From positions 310,001 to 374,000 of the forward strand of contig JALLLS010000010.1 in assembly GCA_025094145.1 (NCBI GenBank): DNA of 64,000 nucleotides. The letters run 5' to 3'. Shown piece by piece: positions 61,930-64,000 of the stretch. The position numbers and the translations under genes were made by a program. Each line of letters opens with the position of its first letter. The stretch's first letter is position 1. Below the pieces are notes generated by a model. It made no database searches. It saw only the letters and a program-made list of their open reading frames with translations, and was not told the DNA's origin. Source of the DNA: Spinellus fusiger (taxonomy: Eukaryota; Mucoromycota; Mucoromycetes; Mucorales; Phycomycetaceae).

Positions 61930-63015
61930 CTAAGCTGTTGCCTGTAGTCGTTGAGTCAAACGCAAGTATTTGTTATGCCATTCTGCCTCCAATACTTGAA
62001 TTCTATTCACTACATCCTCCTCACGCAACAGAAATCCATTGCTAACTGCACATGATTTAGCAAAGGAATACTTCCAAATGACACGGGCATCCACACCAAC
62101 ACCCTCCAACAACTGCTGAAGACGGGAAAGGCGTGTCTGGTACTCGTGCGTATGGGACTGGAGGAAGTTAAGGAGTCCAGGTGGAATATCTGACTGTCCG
62201 CTTACAATATGAGCCAACACCTGATCAGAATAGGGATTGTACTTGTAGCACCCATAGTTTGCCAGTCGATGGTCAAGTGCCTCGTACCGATCATGGTAGA
62301 TTTGTTGGACAGGCATAAAGGGAGCAACACCAGATACAATCCAAGAGATACTCACACATAGCCAATGAATAACAGGCTGAGGAGGAACCATGAACATGGG
62401 GTTGCCAAGAGCAAAACGGCTGGGAGCAGAACAAGGAGAACAGTATGCAGGTGGGGTTTTGTAAGATACAGCCAATACCAGGCCCTTGTCCCCAACATAG
62501 TGGATCTTTTCCTGCACCTGTTTGGAGAAGAACCCTGTGATTTCAGGTAACTGATAAGTACATTCGAGTAACGGATTGTACGAGAGATGAAAAAGGGCAA
62601 GATCCTTTTCTTGACGTGCCAATACTTTATCCAGTGCCTGTGGAAGGTCGGTCTGTGCCTTCCATTGACTAAAATGGATCTGCATGTACCGGCTATAGTT
62701 ATTCCACTCTGAAGAATTTGTATCTTTAGACATGGTTTTTGATACCGAATTCAATGGCTTGAATTCAATGATCTGGTTCAAGGGGTCATAACCAGTGGCC
62801 TCCATCTCGATTGTCTTTATGATAGTGCGTTCTCCCAGTTTAATCAGAACAGTCTGTCGTTGAGCTCGAATGGTACGATATAGATGCTCGGTTATCATGG
62901 ACTGCCATTCTTTGCATACACCTCTGATTCGGTATACTTCAGGAAATGTCATGAATGAGAAGATATGAAGGATGATCTCTGGGGCCATCCTGCTCAGACC
63001 TGAGATTGTTGGCAT
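61930..63015 (-). CDS. F-box protein
   Basis: A single open exon of 361 residues. The start at MPTISGLSR is chosen because it places the F-box at the N-terminus as usual: MAPEIILHIFSFMTFPEVYRIRGVCKEW (given here in two parts, MAPEIILHIFSFM then TFPEVYRIRGVCKEW). This would bind Skp1 in an SCF ubiquitin ligase. The rest (FHLSYNPLLECTYQLPEI, GDKGLVLAVSYKTPPAYC, then a helical C-terminus HNKYLRLTQRLQATA) has no recognised substrate-binding repeat. The open frame continues upstream of the chosen start into the 3' end of ERV1, but without another ATG and with hydrophobic stretches, so I read that as untranslated. The gene follows ERV1 in the same orientation, 203 bp away. Confidence 0.75.
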   Translation of the reverse strand: MPTISGLSRMAPEIILHIFSFMTFPEVYRIRGVCKEWQSMITEHLYRTIRAQRQTVLIKLGERTIIKTIEMEATGYDPLNQIIEFKPLNSVSKTMSKDTNSSEWNNYSRYMQIHFSQWKAQTDLPQALDKVLARQEKDLALFHLSYNPLLECTYQLPEITGFFSKQVQEKIHYVGDKGLVLAVSYKTPPAYCSPCSAPSRFALGNPMFMVPPQPVIHWLCVSISWIVSGVAPFMPVQQIYHDRYEALDHRLANYGCYKYNPYSDQVLAHIVSGQSDIPPGLLNFLQSHTHEYQTRLSRLQQLLEGVGVDARVIWKYSFAKSCAVSNGFLLREEDVVNRIQVLEAEWHNKYLRLTQRLQATA

Positions 63016-63218
63016 AGTGATAGATAAAGATAACAAACAAAAGAAGAGTAGGTTTGAGGAGCCATGAGAAAATGACTCGGGCTTTAATAGTGAGAATTGA
63101 AGATGCGACATAAGCTCTCTAGAAAGGCAAGTCAAACGGTGAAGAAGCATAAATAAGCATCCACCAATAAGTACAAACATAGATAAGCAGCCAACAATGA
63201 AAGGTAGGAATAGGTCAT

Positions 63219-63919
63219 CTAATCGCACTTCCCATTTAGTGGTCCCTGAAGCCAACGCTCAAATATCTTGGTACAATCAAATACAGGCTTGTTTAACTTT
63301 ACATTGACTTGGTTATGTCTTCTACACAGCCATTGACTCAAGGTATCGCGATTGGACACATCAACGGGCTCCTTTGCCATCTCCTTCTGAAAATCCTCCT
63401 ATTTAAAGAGAGGATGGAGTTTATTTTATAGATTGCAACACTTGATGGCACTATCAACACAGCTTCTACAAGCCTAGCGTCTAGTATGGACAGATTCCAA
63501 CTTACCTTACAGAACCAACAAGGGTAGTGCTGGGCAAAGGATTCTATGAATTGCTTCATACTAGTCTTTTCCTCTTCTACCGGCTTTATGGGATAGTAGG
63601 CTGCCATTGTGTGCAAAAGAGTCCACGTCGAACGCCCAAGAGTTTCAACGTCGGCTGGGCAGTTGTTACGCCTCCATGTTTCGCTAGCCTCTTGTCTTTG
63701 TGTCGTGCCTATATCATTGATAGGCTGCGTTGTTTTTTCTGCTGAGCTCTTCTTGCCTATTTGTTTACTGAATTTGGTCATGGTTTTTAGGTTGTTGCAG
63801 GCACGGCATGGTTTGCCGTCTCTCATTATGATCTTCTCTCCTGTCTCGGGGTCAATAACAATAGATTGTTTTGGAATAGACTTGGTTTGGTCATCATGTT
63901 CTCGAGATGCTTCTACCAT
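63219..63919 (-). CDS. ERV1: FAD-linked sulfhydryl oxidase Erv1/ALR
   Basis: Two exons (63919-63506 and 63398-63219) give 594 nt, 197 residues. The N-terminal shuttle motif is KPCRACNNLKTMTKF. The core begins NNCPADVETLGRSTWTLLHTMAAYYP, continues to the active-site YPCWFCKEDFQ, and ends with LCRRHNQVNVKLNKPVFDC, which carries the structural Cys and the HN-x-VN FAD contact. Erv1 reoxidises Mia40 in the mitochondrial intermembrane space, passing electrons to cytochrome c, to drive disulfide-dependent import. Length and motif spacing match the family. The intron splits just after the CWFCK codons. Confidence 0.95.
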
Positions 63920-64000
63920 GGCGGAATTCTAACAGGTAAACAAATGAAATAGGACAAATGTCAAATCTTTGAAATTTTGCAGAAATGTATTCCCCTTGTC
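63920..64000. other. Window edge upstream of ERV1
   Basis: The 81 bases preceding the ERV1 start codon; likely leader or promoter. Too short for further comment. Confidence 0.4.

Noticed and set aside
63016..63255. Hydrophobic N-terminal extension of the F-box protein
   Set aside because: No ATG in the extension, it overlaps the 3' end of ERV1, and the F-box is normally N-terminal.

Overview
The window looks like nuclear DNA of an early-diverging filamentous fungus, most likely Mucoromycota. Reasons: short introns (mostly 40-80 nt), AT-rich intergenic DNA, fungal gene families (CCG-9 trehalose phosphorylase, ECM33 wall protein, C1-RhoGAP, Atg38-like protein), a Fanzor-bearing transposon, and one intron with U12-type (minor spliceosome) signals. 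I assembled exons by hand from splice signals and reading phase. For eight genes every exon was delimited and the total length is a multiple of three.

Layout. 1059-2388 (+) is an ITFG2-like FG-GAP protein. 2597-19719 (-) is one enormous 11-exon gene whose exons join in frame into about 5,512 residues: ten beta-trefoil-like domains, then about 16 copies of a 'W...GG...QD' coiled-coil repeat broken by six hydrophobic patches, then a HAD-like domain. 20928-22726 (-) is an FLVCR-type MFS transporter. 23288-25738 (+) is the DEAD-box helicase DBP2/DDX5 with one unusually long intron between motifs V and VI. 26349-31981 is a TA-flanked imperfect palindrome of mobile DNA: a Fanzor/TnpB-like gene in the left arm, a deleted copy in the right arm, and a decayed Tc1-like element at the dyad centre. 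33006-36090 (-) is kinesin-5, 36625 to about 39707 (-) a coiled-coil/C1/RhoGAP protein, and 41217-44271 (-) UTP14.

The right third is dense in genes: MDP-1 phosphatase, an unrecognised coiled-coil protein, an ECM33-type GPI wall protein, an Atg38/NRBF2-like autophagy subunit, trehalose phosphorylase, a probably N-myristoylated methyltransferase, dynactin Arp1, Cdt1, an F-box protein and the sulfhydryl oxidase Erv1. These are mostly independent housekeeping genes. Kinesin-5 and Arp1 both serve microtubule motors, and Atg38 and the ITFG2-like protein both relate to nutrient sensing and autophagy, but nothing in the order implies a cluster.

Most notable are the giant protein, the Fanzor palindrome with a candidate guide-RNA block, the AT-AC intron in kinesin-5, and the long DBP2 intron.
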